64,000 bases of DNA, taken from Nocardia cyriacigeorgica GUH-2 (lineage in GTDB: Bacteria > Actinomycetota > Actinomycetes > Mycobacteriales > Mycobacteriaceae). The stretch covers positions 4,464,001-4,528,000 of the forward strand of contig NC_016887.1 of assembly GCF_000284035.1 (NCBI RefSeq). Direction: 5' to 3'. The translations under genes and the position numbers were made by a program. Shown piece by piece: positions 20,401 to 27,303 of the stretch; the first letter of the stretch is position 1; each line of letters opens with the position of its first letter. The notes beneath the pieces are model-generated. The model made no database searches. It was given only the letters and a program-made list of their open reading frames with translations, and had not been told where the DNA came from.

Positions 20401-23400
20401 TGCTGACCTACGCCACCGACCTGTTCGAACCCGAGACCGCGGCGACGCTGGCCCGGCGATGGGTCCGCCTGCTGCACGCCGTCGTCGCCGATTCCGACAT
20501 CGCGCTCGCCGAGATCGATCTGCTCGACGACGCCGAACGCGCCGAACTGGTGCCGGTGCGCGGACCCGAGAGCGCCGGGACCACCACTCTCGCCGAGATC
20601 CTGGCGCAGTCGGCCCGGCGGTATCCGGATCGTCCCGCGATCATCGCGGACGGACAGGTCAGGACCTACCGCGAGCTCGATGCCGACGCCGACCGGCTCG
20701 CCGCACAGCTGGCCGAGGCCGGTGTGGGGCCAGAAACCGTTGTCGCCCTGGGTATGCCACGATCGGCCGCCCTGCTCACCGCCATCTGGGCGACCGCGAA
20801 GACCGGCGCGGCATTCCTCCCGGTGGACCCGAGACATCCGGTGGACCGGATCGAGCACATGCTCGGCGATTCCCGGGCCCGACTCGGCGTCACCGTGGCC
20901 GCCCACCGGGCCGCGCTGCCCGACAGCACACAGTGGTTGGTGCTGGACGGCCAGACCGCAACCCAGCCGGCGGCACCGACCACTCCGCATCCGGATCAGC
21001 CCGCGTGGTTGATCTACACCTCCGGGTCGACCGGTACACCGAAGGGCGTCACCGTCACCCATCGCGGGCTCGCCGATCTGGTTGCCGCCCAACGCGAACT
21101 GCTCGGGCTGAACGAGCAGGCCCGGGTCCTTCAGGTGGCGTCGCCGAGCTTCGACGCCTCGATCTTCGAGGCGCTGATGGCGTTCGGTGCGGGTGCGGCC
21201 GCCGTCATCGCGCCGCCGGAGGTCTACGGCGGCACCCCACTGGCCGAGCTGATCGCCACCGAGCAAGTCACCCATCTGGTGATCACGCCGTCGGCGCTGG
21301 CCACCGTCGACGCCGGCGCGGTATCGAGCGTGCGGATGCTGGCCGTGGCGGGCGAGGCGGTCGGCGCCGAACTGGTCGAGCGCTGGTGCGCCGGCCCGCA
21401 TCGGCGGATGCTGAACCTGTACGGGCCCGCCGAATTCACCATCTGGGCGACCGCCTCGCAGCCGCTGCGGCCCAACGCCCCGGTCACCATCGGCACCCCG
21501 ATTCGCGGGGCGGCGGTGCTGGTACTCGACGACCACCTGCGCCCGGTGCCGGTGGGTGTCGCGGGCGAGCTGTACCTGACCGGCCCCGCCCTCGCGCGCG
21601 GGTATCACGACCGGCCGGGCCTCACCGCCGCCCGCTTCGTCGCCGACCCGTTCGGTGCGCCCGGCTCCCGGCTCTACCGCACCGGCGACCTCGCCCGCTG
21701 GGTGCGCACGAATACCGGCAGGGTGGAGCTGGAGTACCTGGGCCGCACCGATTTCCAGATCAAGGTGCGCGGGCAACGCGTCGAGCTGGGCGAGATCGAT
21801 GCCGTGCTCGGCCGCGCCGACGGCGTCGACTTCGCGGTCACCCTCGGCGTCGCGGGACCCACCGGTGCCACGGCGCTCGCGGCGTATCTGGTGCGCGCCC
21901 CTGGCACCGAGATCGATGTCGAGGCGGTGCGCGCGTTCGCCGCCGACATCCTGCCGTCGTACATGGTCCCCGCGGCCTTCGTGGTGCTCGACGAGATCCC
22001 GCGCACCGCCGTCGGCAAACTCGACCGCGACGCGCTGCCCGCACCGGATTTCGCCACCGAGCAGACCGCCTACCGCCCGCCGCGCACCCCCACCGAGCGG
22101 GCCCTGGCCGAAATCTTCGCCGAACTGCTGGGCCGCGAGCGGGTGGGCGCCGACGATTCGTTCTTCGCCCTCGGCGGTGACAGCATCCTGGCCATTCAGC
22201 TGGTGTCGCGGGCGAAACTGCGCGGGGTCAGCTGCACGCCGTTGCAGGTGTTCGAGCATCGCACCGTCGCGGCGTTGGCCGCTGCCGCCGACGCGGCGGG
22301 TCCCGCGGTGACGCTCGAGGAACTGCCCGGCGGCGGTGTCGGCGAGCTCCCGCTCACCCCGATCGTGCGGTACATGATCGAACGCGGCGGCGATTTCCGC
22401 AGATTCGCCCAGACCGCGGTGCTCGAACTGCCGCCGGGAATCGACCGCACCCGGCTGGTCGCGACCCTCACCGCCGTCGTCGACCGGCACGACATGCTGC
22501 GGTCACAGCTGCGCCGCGAGGGTACGGATTGGCAGTGGAGCGTCAGCGAGCCCGGCTCGGTCGATGTCGGGGCGCTGGTGCACCGGATCACCCACGACGC
22601 CGGCGCCGATCCGGTCGAACTGCACGAATTCGCGGTCACCGCACTGGATTCGGCGCTGCACCGGCTCGATCCGGCCGTCGGCGTGCTCGCCCAATTCCTC
22701 TGGCTGGACCCGGTGGGTGCGGCGGGCGCCAGGACCGAACCGGGCCGGCTGATCGTGGTGCTGCACCATCTCGCCGTCGACGCGGTGTCCTGGCGCATCC
22801 TGGTGCCCGACCTGATCGCGGCCTGGGCGCAGGTCAGCGCCGGTACCGTGCCGGTGCTCGCCGAGACCGGCACCTCGATGCGCCGCTGGTCGCACGCGCT
22901 GACCGAACAGGCGCACAGCGAGCACTTCGTCGCCGAACTCGACTACTGGCGCTCGGTGGTGGACGGGCCCGATCCGCTGATCGGCCCGCGCGCACTGGAT
23001 CCGGCGATCGACCTGTCCGATACCCTGCGCATCGTCGAGGTGGACGTGTCCGCCGACGTCACCGCGGTGCTGCTCGCCGATCTGCCGCGGCTGTCCGGCG
23101 GCGGCGTCAACGACGGGCTGCTCACCGCGCTCGCTCTGGCCCTGGTGCGCCGGCGCGGGTCCGCCGAGACGTCCGCGCTGATCCGGCTGGAGGGCCACGG
23201 CCGGCAAGAGGACGTGGTGCCCGGCGCCGACCTGTCCCGCACGGTCGGCTGGTTCACCAGCCTGTACCCGGTGCGTCTGGCGCTCACCGGCATCGACCTC
23301 GACGAGGCGTACGCCGGCGGTCATGCGATGGGCGCGGCACTGCGAGCCGTCGAACGCACGCTGCGCGCGGTGCCGGACAAAGGCATCGGCTTCAGCATGC

Positions 23401-24572
23401 TGCGCTACCTGAATCCCGAGACCTCAGAGCAACTTCCGCGCGAACTGCCCGGGCAGGTCACCTTCAACTACCTCGGCCGCTACTCCACCGCCGATATCCC
23501 GGCCGGCCTGGAGGGGCTGGGCTGGCTGCCGACCGACGACCTCGGCGAGCTGCCCGCCCCCGAGCATCCGGATGTGCCGCTGATGGCCGCGCTCGCGGTG
23601 GATTCGGTGGTCATCGGTGATCGGTTGCACGCCAGTTTCGGCTATCCGCGCACCCTGCTCGACCGCGTCGAGGTCGAGGAACTGGCCGCGCTGTGGGTCG
23701 ATGCGCTCAGCGCCCTCGCGACCTACGCGTGCTCACCGGAAGCCCAGCGCACCGAAGCCGCACCCGCGTCGCCCTCGCCGACCCCCGGACTCGGTCTCGA
23801 TGTGCTGCTGCCGATCCGCCCCGACGGCAGCGAACCCGCCCTGTTCTGTGTCCATCCCTCCTCCGGAATGGCGTGGAGCTACCTGGGTTTGGCCGAACGG
23901 CTGCGGCCAGGCCGGCCGATCTACGGACTCCAGGCGCCCGACCTGTCCGGTCGCGAACCGTCGGCCCGCTCCATCGACGAATTCGCCGAATGCTACATCC
24001 GCGAGATCCGCACCGTTCAGCCCGAGGGCCCGTATCACCTGCTCGGCTGGTCCTTCGGCGGGCTCATCGCCCACAACATGGCGGCGAAACTGCGGGCCCA
24101 GGGCCTCGAGGTCGGCGTGGTCGCGCTGCTGGACGCCGATACCGCCGATATCGACGGCGACAGCATCGACCGGCTCACCCCCGGCGCGTTCGTCAACAGT
24201 TTCGGCGCCGTCTTCGGCATCGACAATGTGCCCGCCGACGCCAGCGCACACGAAGCGGCCGAGCTGATCCGCGAACGCTTCGGCGGCGTCTCGGTCATCG
24301 ATGCCGCCACCATCGAACGAATGGCCGGCTCCTACAACGCCTCGGCGCGCACCCGCACCGGCTACCAACGTCCGCGCTACGACGGCGACATCGTCTACGT
24401 CAGCGCCACCGTCGACAGCTCCCCCATCTTCGGGCCCGAGGGCTGGCGGCCCTACGTGACCGGCACGATCACCAACCACGACGTCGATGTCACCCACGAC
24501 GAACTGACCACACCGTACGCGTTGTCGATCATCGCGCAGGTGCTCGATACCCACCTGGGAGGCCCGCAATGA
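11433..24572 (+). CDS. Three-module NRPS, C-A-T-E-C-A-T-C-A-T-E-TE
   Basis: 4379 residues. Domains by approximate residue: C1 15-450 (HHIVLDG 149-155); A1 467-960 (YTSGSTG from 621); T1 Ser1004; E1 1030-1480 (HHLVTDG 1186-1192); C2 1520-1960 (HHLVLDG 1657-1663); A2 1978-2460 (P-loop from 2133); T2 Ser2520; C3 2580-3030 (HHISADG from 2709); A3 3050-3540 (P-loop from 3195); T3 Ser3584; E2 3620-4080 (HHLAVDAVSW from 3778); TE 4120-4379 (GWSFGG, Ser4207). Both carriers before E domains are GGDS, the other GGNS, as expected. Both E domains keep the EGHGR glutamate. The predicted product is a tripeptide with D-L-D residues, released by TE. C1 is EntF-like and has no module before it, so an acyl or aryl group loaded in trans is likely. 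Hand-read specificity codes: A1 D-I-E-N-V-G-G-V-T, A2 D-A-S-V-A-A-V-V-W, A3 D-A-F-V-A-A-L-I-W. The start lacks a strong ribosome binding site. Confidence 0.97.
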   Translation: MTQLSSAPTDSAPALPAGAFPLSAAQRGIWFAQHVAGDTPISIAQYIELAGPIDPTALADAARRAGREFGTGYLRLIEVDGHPFQLVDPTLDDSILELDLRGEPDPEAAAHTWMRAEYATPLELTRDRLVRMALLRLGTDRWFWYSRIHHIVLDGMGALAMVQRTAELYNAAVEGRQAPPGKAEDLRRIVDADLAYRSSDRFAADRDYWRDHLAGMADPVNLASRTAEVEAHPARVAGALPEEAAALLDEVAEAAGSGMAPTVVAAFAAYLSAMTGAGEVVLSLPVSARITATLRRSGGMIANVVPLRLRLSPAMTVGAAILAAQGELTGALRRQRYRQEDIVRDLGWAMDEAASFGPTVNLMMADTRITLGAVVGRLHVLTSGLIDDLFVNLYPGVGGESTHIDFQANANLYSDAELAAHHERFLLFLHRFLAAGIDAPLATIEPLTYAERGELVPAHGPAGGGQHTLPELLAAVRDPEAVALVGGAARMSYREVDEYTNRLARVLIAAGAGPERAVATAIPRSVESVLAMFAIAKTGAAFVPVDPTYPADRIEHMIDDSGVVAGVTVADARTALPDHVGLLVLDDFATAESVAAQDPAPITDADRRAPVRLDQVAYVIYTSGSTGLPKGVLVSHRGLADLAAGSGAGFGVDADAVVAHAVSPSFDISVEEILIAYTAGATLVVVPPAAFAGEELAEVLRTYEVTHLNVTPTVVGSLDPATLPRLRTVVVGGDACPPELVSAWAGRALINGYGPTETTVTATLTAPMTPGAPVTIGSPARAVRAVVLDAWLRPVAPGAVGELYLAGPGVARGYHRRTGLTASRFVADPFTPGERMYRTGDLVRWIPVHGRHELEYQGRSDFQVKIRGFRVELGEIDDALQQQPGVDFALTLGAETPSGSTALVSYVVATGENVHPEALRAAVGRTLPAYMVPAVIVMLDQVPLTPLGKVDRKALPAPDFTARTTIGRAPSTPAEHTLAALFAEVLGLDAVGVDDSFFALGGDSIVSIQLVSRAKAAGLGFSARDVFERKTVAALAAVATAVESVRVRELPGGGVGPVDLTPIVWAMVEQGHTWGRFAQAVLIGLPSGFGRAELGVALRALFDRHDVLRSTFRQVDGEWEWVVAERGSVEVDALIDVVAAGPDPDATCERTLQEAADRLDPATGAMARFVIVECGDADPLCWLVLHHLVTDGISWRILLPDLAIAAAGGELAPVGTSFRRWARAQIEQAPRRVSELPVWQRILSTDDPALGARRLDPTIDVVATMGRHRTTIPADIADPAVTTVPDRFHCGADDVLLTALTMAVCRWRSRTGTLITLEGHGRAEEILPGADVARTVGWFTSVYPVAIDLAGIDLDDAFAGGDAAGTAVKATKEQLRAIPDKGVGYGMLRYLDADSAAALADTPQPQLGFNYLGRAGTADSGAWLPRRFTATQDERAPLPAVIDINAVLTDSGLEVTWDYAGRLLDADDVGELAGLWTAALRALVGHAATPDAGGRSPSDFDLVTVTQAQIDDWERQYPDLVDVWPLSPLQYGLLFHARYDSDTADGYTVQSLLTLAGVVDAARLRAAAQALVDRHENLRVAFTETADGPRQLVLGAAEVGWQEIDLGHTAESERDRELQRLIALDANTRFDLTRPPLLRFTLIHTGPDTYRLLMTNHHLVLDGWSTPLLVRELLTVYVTAGDTGALAPARSYREFLAWLAGQDQDASIRAWSEYLAGVDTPTRAVASLADIESPETAELSVELDAATLARLESAARDCGATVNTLVQTAWAMLLAMLTGRTDVVFGGTVSGRPPELAGVEDMVGLFINTLPVRVRFEPGEPVAQLLARMQADQARLLDHQHVGLAAIHQAVGLPELFDTLAVFESYPIDREALSQALDIAGMRVLDVTGTDATPYPLNLMVIPLRGFDGRDSLRITLKYLADHIGANEAGPLLDRFVRLLTQLADDPHRPVARLHYCDDAELAELAPVQGPPSAPQRPLPDILADGARIDSAAIAVDAGELTMSYGDLDAWSNRFARVLLRRGVGREVFVVLALTRSLESVVAVWALAKTGAAFVPLDPSHPVERIEHMLTDSKAPIGVTVTEIGEALPGTIDWLLLDDLPTMRRAMTVSAAPITDAERGGPIDLDQTAYLIYTSGSTGKPKAVLVSHRGIANLAAGKRESLGIDPAAAVLQVASPSFDASVSELVMAHSAGARLVVSPPEVYGGSELQQLLRARGVTHAVITPSALATMEPDGLSQLRLLAVAGEAATAELIARWAPGRRMVNVYGPTEFSVWATGPAELVPEAPITIGGPIRGASALVLDTWLRPVPVGVAGELYLAGPALARGYFNRSALTAGRFVANPSGAPGERMYRTGDMVRWVRDGDSRLTLEYLGRSDFQVKIRGLRIELGEIDAVLSAAEEVEYAVTIGRAGPAGTTVLVSYVLPAPGAVLDPEQLRARVAAELPGYMVPGYVVVLDDIPLTPVGKLDRVALPVPDFAAARRPYLAPRGPVEQTVAAVFAEVLGSERVGADESFFELGGNSLSATRVVARVNAALGSTVALRDLFDAPTVAQLSARIVPATDGARGRFVLAPRVRPDRVPLSPAQQRMWVLNRMDPASAAYNIAVALRLTGDLDRTALHRALTDVVERHESLRTIYPADAEGPRQVVIGAEVATPDLEVTDTDDGAALRVRITELTGVGFDITEQPPLRLGLFRLTGTAEPVHVLVLVVHHISADGFSMTPLATDLMAAYARHRSVPVGGAAASAGEFEQAPLPVQYADFALWQRELLGDESDPESMAAQQIRYWTDTLAGAPDVLDLPADRPRPAVQSMRSADVDLTIDAALHRRLTELAAAQDASLFMVLHATLAAVLARLGSTDDVVIGTPVAGRGDEALDQLVGMFVNTLALRTPVDLRSGFARFLAAVRARDLDAFAAADVPFERLVQVLDPPRSTAHHPIFQVSLSLQNFVEPVLELPGLRVQVQDFQRDSAQFDLILDLRERFGPDGPGGVHGLLTYATDLFEPETAATLARRWVRLLHAVVADSDIALAEIDLLDDAERAELVPVRGPESAGTTTLAEILAQSARRYPDRPAIIADGQVRTYRELDADADRLAAQLAEAGVGPETVVALGMPRSAALLTAIWATAKTGAAFLPVDPRHPVDRIEHMLGDSRARLGVTVAAHRAALPDSTQWLVLDGQTATQPAAPTTPHPDQPAWLIYTSGSTGTPKGVTVTHRGLADLVAAQRELLGLNEQARVLQVASPSFDASIFEALMAFGAGAAAVIAPPEVYGGTPLAELIATEQVTHLVITPSALATVDAGAVSSVRMLAVAGEAVGAELVERWCAGPHRRMLNLYGPAEFTIWATASQPLRPNAPVTIGTPIRGAAVLVLDDHLRPVPVGVAGELYLTGPALARGYHDRPGLTAARFVADPFGAPGSRLYRTGDLARWVRTNTGRVELEYLGRTDFQIKVRGQRVELGEIDAVLGRADGVDFAVTLGVAGPTGATALAAYLVRAPGTEIDVEAVRAFAADILPSYMVPAAFVVLDEIPRTAVGKLDRDALPAPDFATEQTAYRPPRTPTERALAEIFAELLGRERVGADDSFFALGGDSILAIQLVSRAKLRGVSCTPLQVFEHRTVAALAAAADAAGPAVTLEELPGGGVGELPLTPIVRYMIERGGDFRRFAQTAVLELPPGIDRTRLVATLTAVVDRHDMLRSQLRREGTDWQWSVSEPGSVDVGALVHRITHDAGADPVELHEFAVTALDSALHRLDPAVGVLAQFLWLDPVGAAGARTEPGRLIVVLHHLAVDAVSWRILVPDLIAAWAQVSAGTVPVLAETGTSMRRWSHALTEQAHSEHFVAELDYWRSVVDGPDPLIGPRALDPAIDLSDTLRIVEVDVSADVTAVLLADLPRLSGGGVNDGLLTALALALVRRRGSAETSALIRLEGHGRQEDVVPGADLSRTVGWFTSLYPVRLALTGIDLDEAYAGGHAMGAALRAVERTLRAVPDKGIGFSMLRYLNPETSEQLPRELPGQVTFNYLGRYSTADIPAGLEGLGWLPTDDLGELPAPEHPDVPLMAALAVDSVVIGDRLHASFGYPRTLLDRVEVEELAALWVDALSALATYACSPEAQRTEAAPASPSPTPGLGLDVLLPIRPDGSEPALFCVHPSSGMAWSYLGLAERLRPGRPIYGLQAPDLSGREPSARSIDEFAECYIREIRTVQPEGPYHLLGWSFGGLIAHNMAAKLRAQGLEVGVVALLDADTADIDGDSIDRLTPGAFVNSFGAVFGIDNVPADASAHEAAELIRERFGGVSVIDAATIERMAGSYNASARTRTGYQRPRYDGDIVYVSATVDSSPIFGPEGWRPYVTGTITNHDVDVTHDELTTPYALSIIAQVLDTHLGGPQ

Positions 24573-25570
24573 GTCCCGACCACGGCGTCCTCGTCGAGGG
24601 CCTGGAGAAATCGTTCGGCGCCGTCCACGCCCTGCGCGGCGTCGACTTCCACGCCGCGCCCGGCGAGGTCCTCGGCATCCTCGGCCCCAACGGGGCGGGC
24701 AAGACGACGACGGTGAACATCCTGTCGACGCTGATCCCACCCGATCGCGGCCGCGCGGTGGTCGCCGGCCACGATGTGGTCGCCGATCCGGCCGCGGTGC
24801 GCCGCTCCATCATGCTGACCGGCCAGTACGCGGCCCTGGACGACATGCTCAGCGGCTACGAGAACCTGGTCATGTTCGGCAGGCTGATGGGTTTGCGCAA
24901 ACGCGCCGCCCGCGCCCGCGCTGACGAACTGATCGCCGCCTTCGACCTGGTCGCGGCGGCCGGACGCCGGGTGGGCACCTATTCCGGTGGGATGCGCCGC
25001 CGCATCGACATCGCCTGCGGGCTGGTGGTGCGGCCCGATGTGGTGTTCCTCGACGAACCGACCACCGGCCTGGATCCGCGCAGCAGGCAGGGGGTCTGGG
25101 ATCTGGTCGCCGGCTTCCAGCGGGCCGGCATCACCACCCTGCTCACCACGCAATACCTGGAAGAAGCCGATGCGTTGAGCGACCGGATCATCGTCATCGA
25201 TCACGGCGTGGTGATCGCGGCAGGCACCGCCGACGAGCTCAAGGCCCGCACCGGCGGCAGCTACTGCGAAGTCGTCCCGCTGGATCTCGGCGATCTGCCC
25301 GCCATCGCCGAAGCGCTCGGTTCGCTACTGCCCGAAGGCAATCGGGCCATGTTCACCACTGAATCCGACCGCATCGCCATCCCCGCCCCCGACGGCGCGA
25401 AAACCCTCGCCGAGGCGCTGCGCCGGTTGGACGCGGCCGGCGTCGAACTGGTCGACATCGCTTTGCGCCGGCCCTCGCTCGACGACGTCTTCCTCCAGCT
25501 CACCGGACACCTCGCCACCACCGAGACCGCCGACGAGCCGGAACCCGCCGCGGTCCAGGCGCTGTCATGA
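24569..25570 (+). CDS. DrrA-type ABC exporter ATP-binding subunit
   Basis: 333 residues. The ATG overlaps the NRPS stop (ATGA), so translation is coupled. Walker A LGPNGAGKTTT, signature YSGGMRRRIDIA, Walker B VVFLDEPTTGLDPRSR and the Q-loop region MLTGQYAALD are intact. The C-terminal 90 residues match the regulatory tail of daunorubicin-resistance (DrrA) ATPases. It should energise export of the NRPS product through the two permeases that follow. Direction, overlap and family all support an NRPS-exporter operon; the transported molecule is inferred from context. Confidence 0.94.
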   Translation: MSPDHGVLVEGLEKSFGAVHALRGVDFHAAPGEVLGILGPNGAGKTTTVNILSTLIPPDRGRAVVAGHDVVADPAAVRRSIMLTGQYAALDDMLSGYENLVMFGRLMGLRKRAARARADELIAAFDLVAAAGRRVGTYSGGMRRRIDIACGLVVRPDVVFLDEPTTGLDPRSRQGVWDLVAGFQRAGITTLLTTQYLEEADALSDRIIVIDHGVVIAAGTADELKARTGGSYCEVVPLDLGDLPAIAEALGSLLPEGNRAMFTTESDRIAIPAPDGAKTLAEALRRLDAAGVELVDIALRRPSLDDVFLQLTGHLATTETADEPEPAAVQALS

Positions 25571-26385
25571 CCACGGCCATTCCCCTGACGCACACCCGGG
25601 CCAGACCGGTCACCACCGCGCAATGGTGGGTGCTCACCGCCCGATTCATCGTGCCATCGGTGAAATCCGGTGAGGTGCTGTCCTCGGTACTCGCGCCCGC
25701 CGCGTTCACCGCGAGCTTCTATCTGCCGTTGAAGACGGTGATGATGTTCGCGGGCACCGGTTTCAGCAGCTACGCGCAGTTCATGATGCCGATCGTGATC
25801 CTGCAAGCCGCGGCGTTCACCGCCATCTCGGCGGCGTTCCGGTCGGCCACCGACGCCGTCGCCGGGCTCAACCGCCGCTTCGGGGCCATGCCGATCAATC
25901 CGTTCGTCCCGGTCGCGGCGCGCATGTCCGGCAATGTGTTCCGGCTGGTCATCGCGCTCACCACGGCGCTGGTGTGCGGGCATGTGATCGGGTTCCGGTT
26001 CCGGCTCGACGCCCTGCACACGCTGGGGTTCCTGTTGTTCGCGTTGCTCATCGGCATCGCGCTGACGCTGGCCGCCGACGTCATCGGGACGCTGTCGAAA
26101 AGCCCGGAAGCCATCACGCAGGCGCTGGTGCTGCCGCCGCTGATTCTCGGGATGCTCTCGACCGGGCTCGCACCGGCCGCCCAATTCCCGGAGTGGGTGC
26201 AGCCGTTCGTGCGCAACCAGCCGATCTCCCAGTTCGTCATCGCGTTGCGCGCCCTGGCCGGTGACACCCTCGGCAACGCCGGCGAGGTGACGTGGGCGCT
26301 GATGGGTCCGCCGCTGGCGTGGGCCTTCGGCATCCTGGCGGTCTGTGTGCCGGCGGCCGTGCGGCTGAGTGCGCGGAGGCAATGA
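25567..26385 (+). CDS. ABC-2 type exporter permease (DrrB-like), first of two
   Basis: 272 residues with about six hydrophobic segments. The start ATG overlaps the preceding stop (ATGA). The sequence is of the ABC2_membrane/DrrB class, with the usual late segment (WVQPFVRNQPISQFVIALRAL) between TM5 and TM6. It probably forms a heterodimer with the next permease, giving one ATPase and two permeases as in the DrrABC systems of mycobacterial lipid export. Substrate specificity rests only on the operon with the NRPS. Confidence 0.92.
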   Translation: MTTAIPLTHTRARPVTTAQWWVLTARFIVPSVKSGEVLSSVLAPAAFTASFYLPLKTVMMFAGTGFSSYAQFMMPIVILQAAAFTAISAAFRSATDAVAGLNRRFGAMPINPFVPVAARMSGNVFRLVIALTTALVCGHVIGFRFRLDALHTLGFLLFALLIGIALTLAADVIGTLSKSPEAITQALVLPPLILGMLSTGLAPAAQFPEWVQPFVRNQPISQFVIALRALAGDTLGNAGEVTWALMGPPLAWAFGILAVCVPAAVRLSARRQ

Positions 26386-27203
26386 TGACCCTGCCCGTCA
26401 CCGGATCCGCCGATCTGCGCGCCGCACCCGAATCCTCGGCCGCCGCCCTGATCCGGCACACCGTCATCCAGACCCAGCGGCTGCTGCTGCGCTGGGCCCG
26501 CAACCCCATCACGCTGCTGGAGACTCTGCTCATCCCCTGCCTGCTGCTGCTGATGCTCGACATCGTGGTCGGCGGGCAGATCCAGAAGTTCACCGGTCAG
26601 GACGCGCTCTACGGGTCGGTGCCGATGGTCGCCGTCGTCGGCGCGTTGTCGGGCGCGGTGGCCGGCGGGGTGCTGCTGGGGCGCGAACGCGATGCCGGGC
26701 TGCTCGCCCGGTTCTGGGTGCTGCCGGTGCATCGCGCGTCGGGTCTGGCCTCGCGCATCCTCGCCGAGGGGTGCCGGATCTTCGCAGGCACCGTCACCGT
26801 GGTCATCGTCGGCTATCTGCTCGGGTTCCGGTTCCAGCAGGGCCTCGGCGCGACGATCGCGTTCCTGCTCGTGCCCACCCTGTTCGGGCTGGCCTTCGCC
26901 ACCGTCGTCACCGCCGTCGCGGTCTTCACCGCCAAAGCCACCCTGGTGGAAGGCATCACGATCCTCACCTCGCTGATGATGTTCTTCAGCACCGGATTCG
27001 TCCCGCTGGCCGCCTACCCGCAGTGGCTGCAACCGATCGTGCACAACCAGCCGATGTCGACCGCCGTGGACACCATGCGCGCCCTGGCCCAGGGCGGCGA
27101 ACTGGCCCGGCCGCTCACCCTCACCCTGCTCTGGTCAGCCGCCGCGATCGTGCTGTTCGCGGTACCGGCCACCCTCGGGTACCGGCGCGCCAGCAGGCGG
27201 TAG
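26382..27203 (+). CDS. ABC-2 type exporter permease, second of two
   Basis: 273 residues from ATG 26382, overlapping the stop of the first permease; a second ATG follows immediately at 26385. About six hydrophobic segments, and the segment WLQPIVHNQPMSTAVDTMRAL parallels the same region in its neighbour, so the two permeases are paralogues. It is the last gene of the tightly overlapping NRPS-exporter unit. After it comes a 100-bp gap with no clear terminator. Confidence 0.92.
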   Translation: MMTLPVTGSADLRAAPESSAAALIRHTVIQTQRLLLRWARNPITLLETLLIPCLLLLMLDIVVGGQIQKFTGQDALYGSVPMVAVVGALSGAVAGGVLLGRERDAGLLARFWVLPVHRASGLASRILAEGCRIFAGTVTVVIVGYLLGFRFQQGLGATIAFLLVPTLFGLAFATVVTAVAVFTAKATLVEGITILTSLMMFFSTGFVPLAAYPQWLQPIVHNQPMSTAVDTMRALAQGGELARPLTLTLLWSAAAIVLFAVPATLGYRRASRR

Positions 27204-27303
27204 CCGCCCCCGCTCACAGCCAACTCCCAGCTGATGTCCAGCCGAGCCGCAGCCGCCGTCCCTAGCGTCGAACCCGACACGCTGGATCGAGGGAAGGATT
27301 GTC

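Noticed and set aside
19193..22180. A 995-codon plus-strand frame inside the NRPS
   Set aside because: Arg/Ala/Pro/Gly-rich frame-shifted reading of the same DNA; the NRPS frame is intact across it.
18138..22490. A 1450-codon open frame on the minus strand, antisense to the NRPS
   Set aside because: It is the low-stop frame opposite a high-GC gene. Its product is a Gly/Arg/His/Gln-rich string with no domain, while the plus strand encodes full NRPS motifs.
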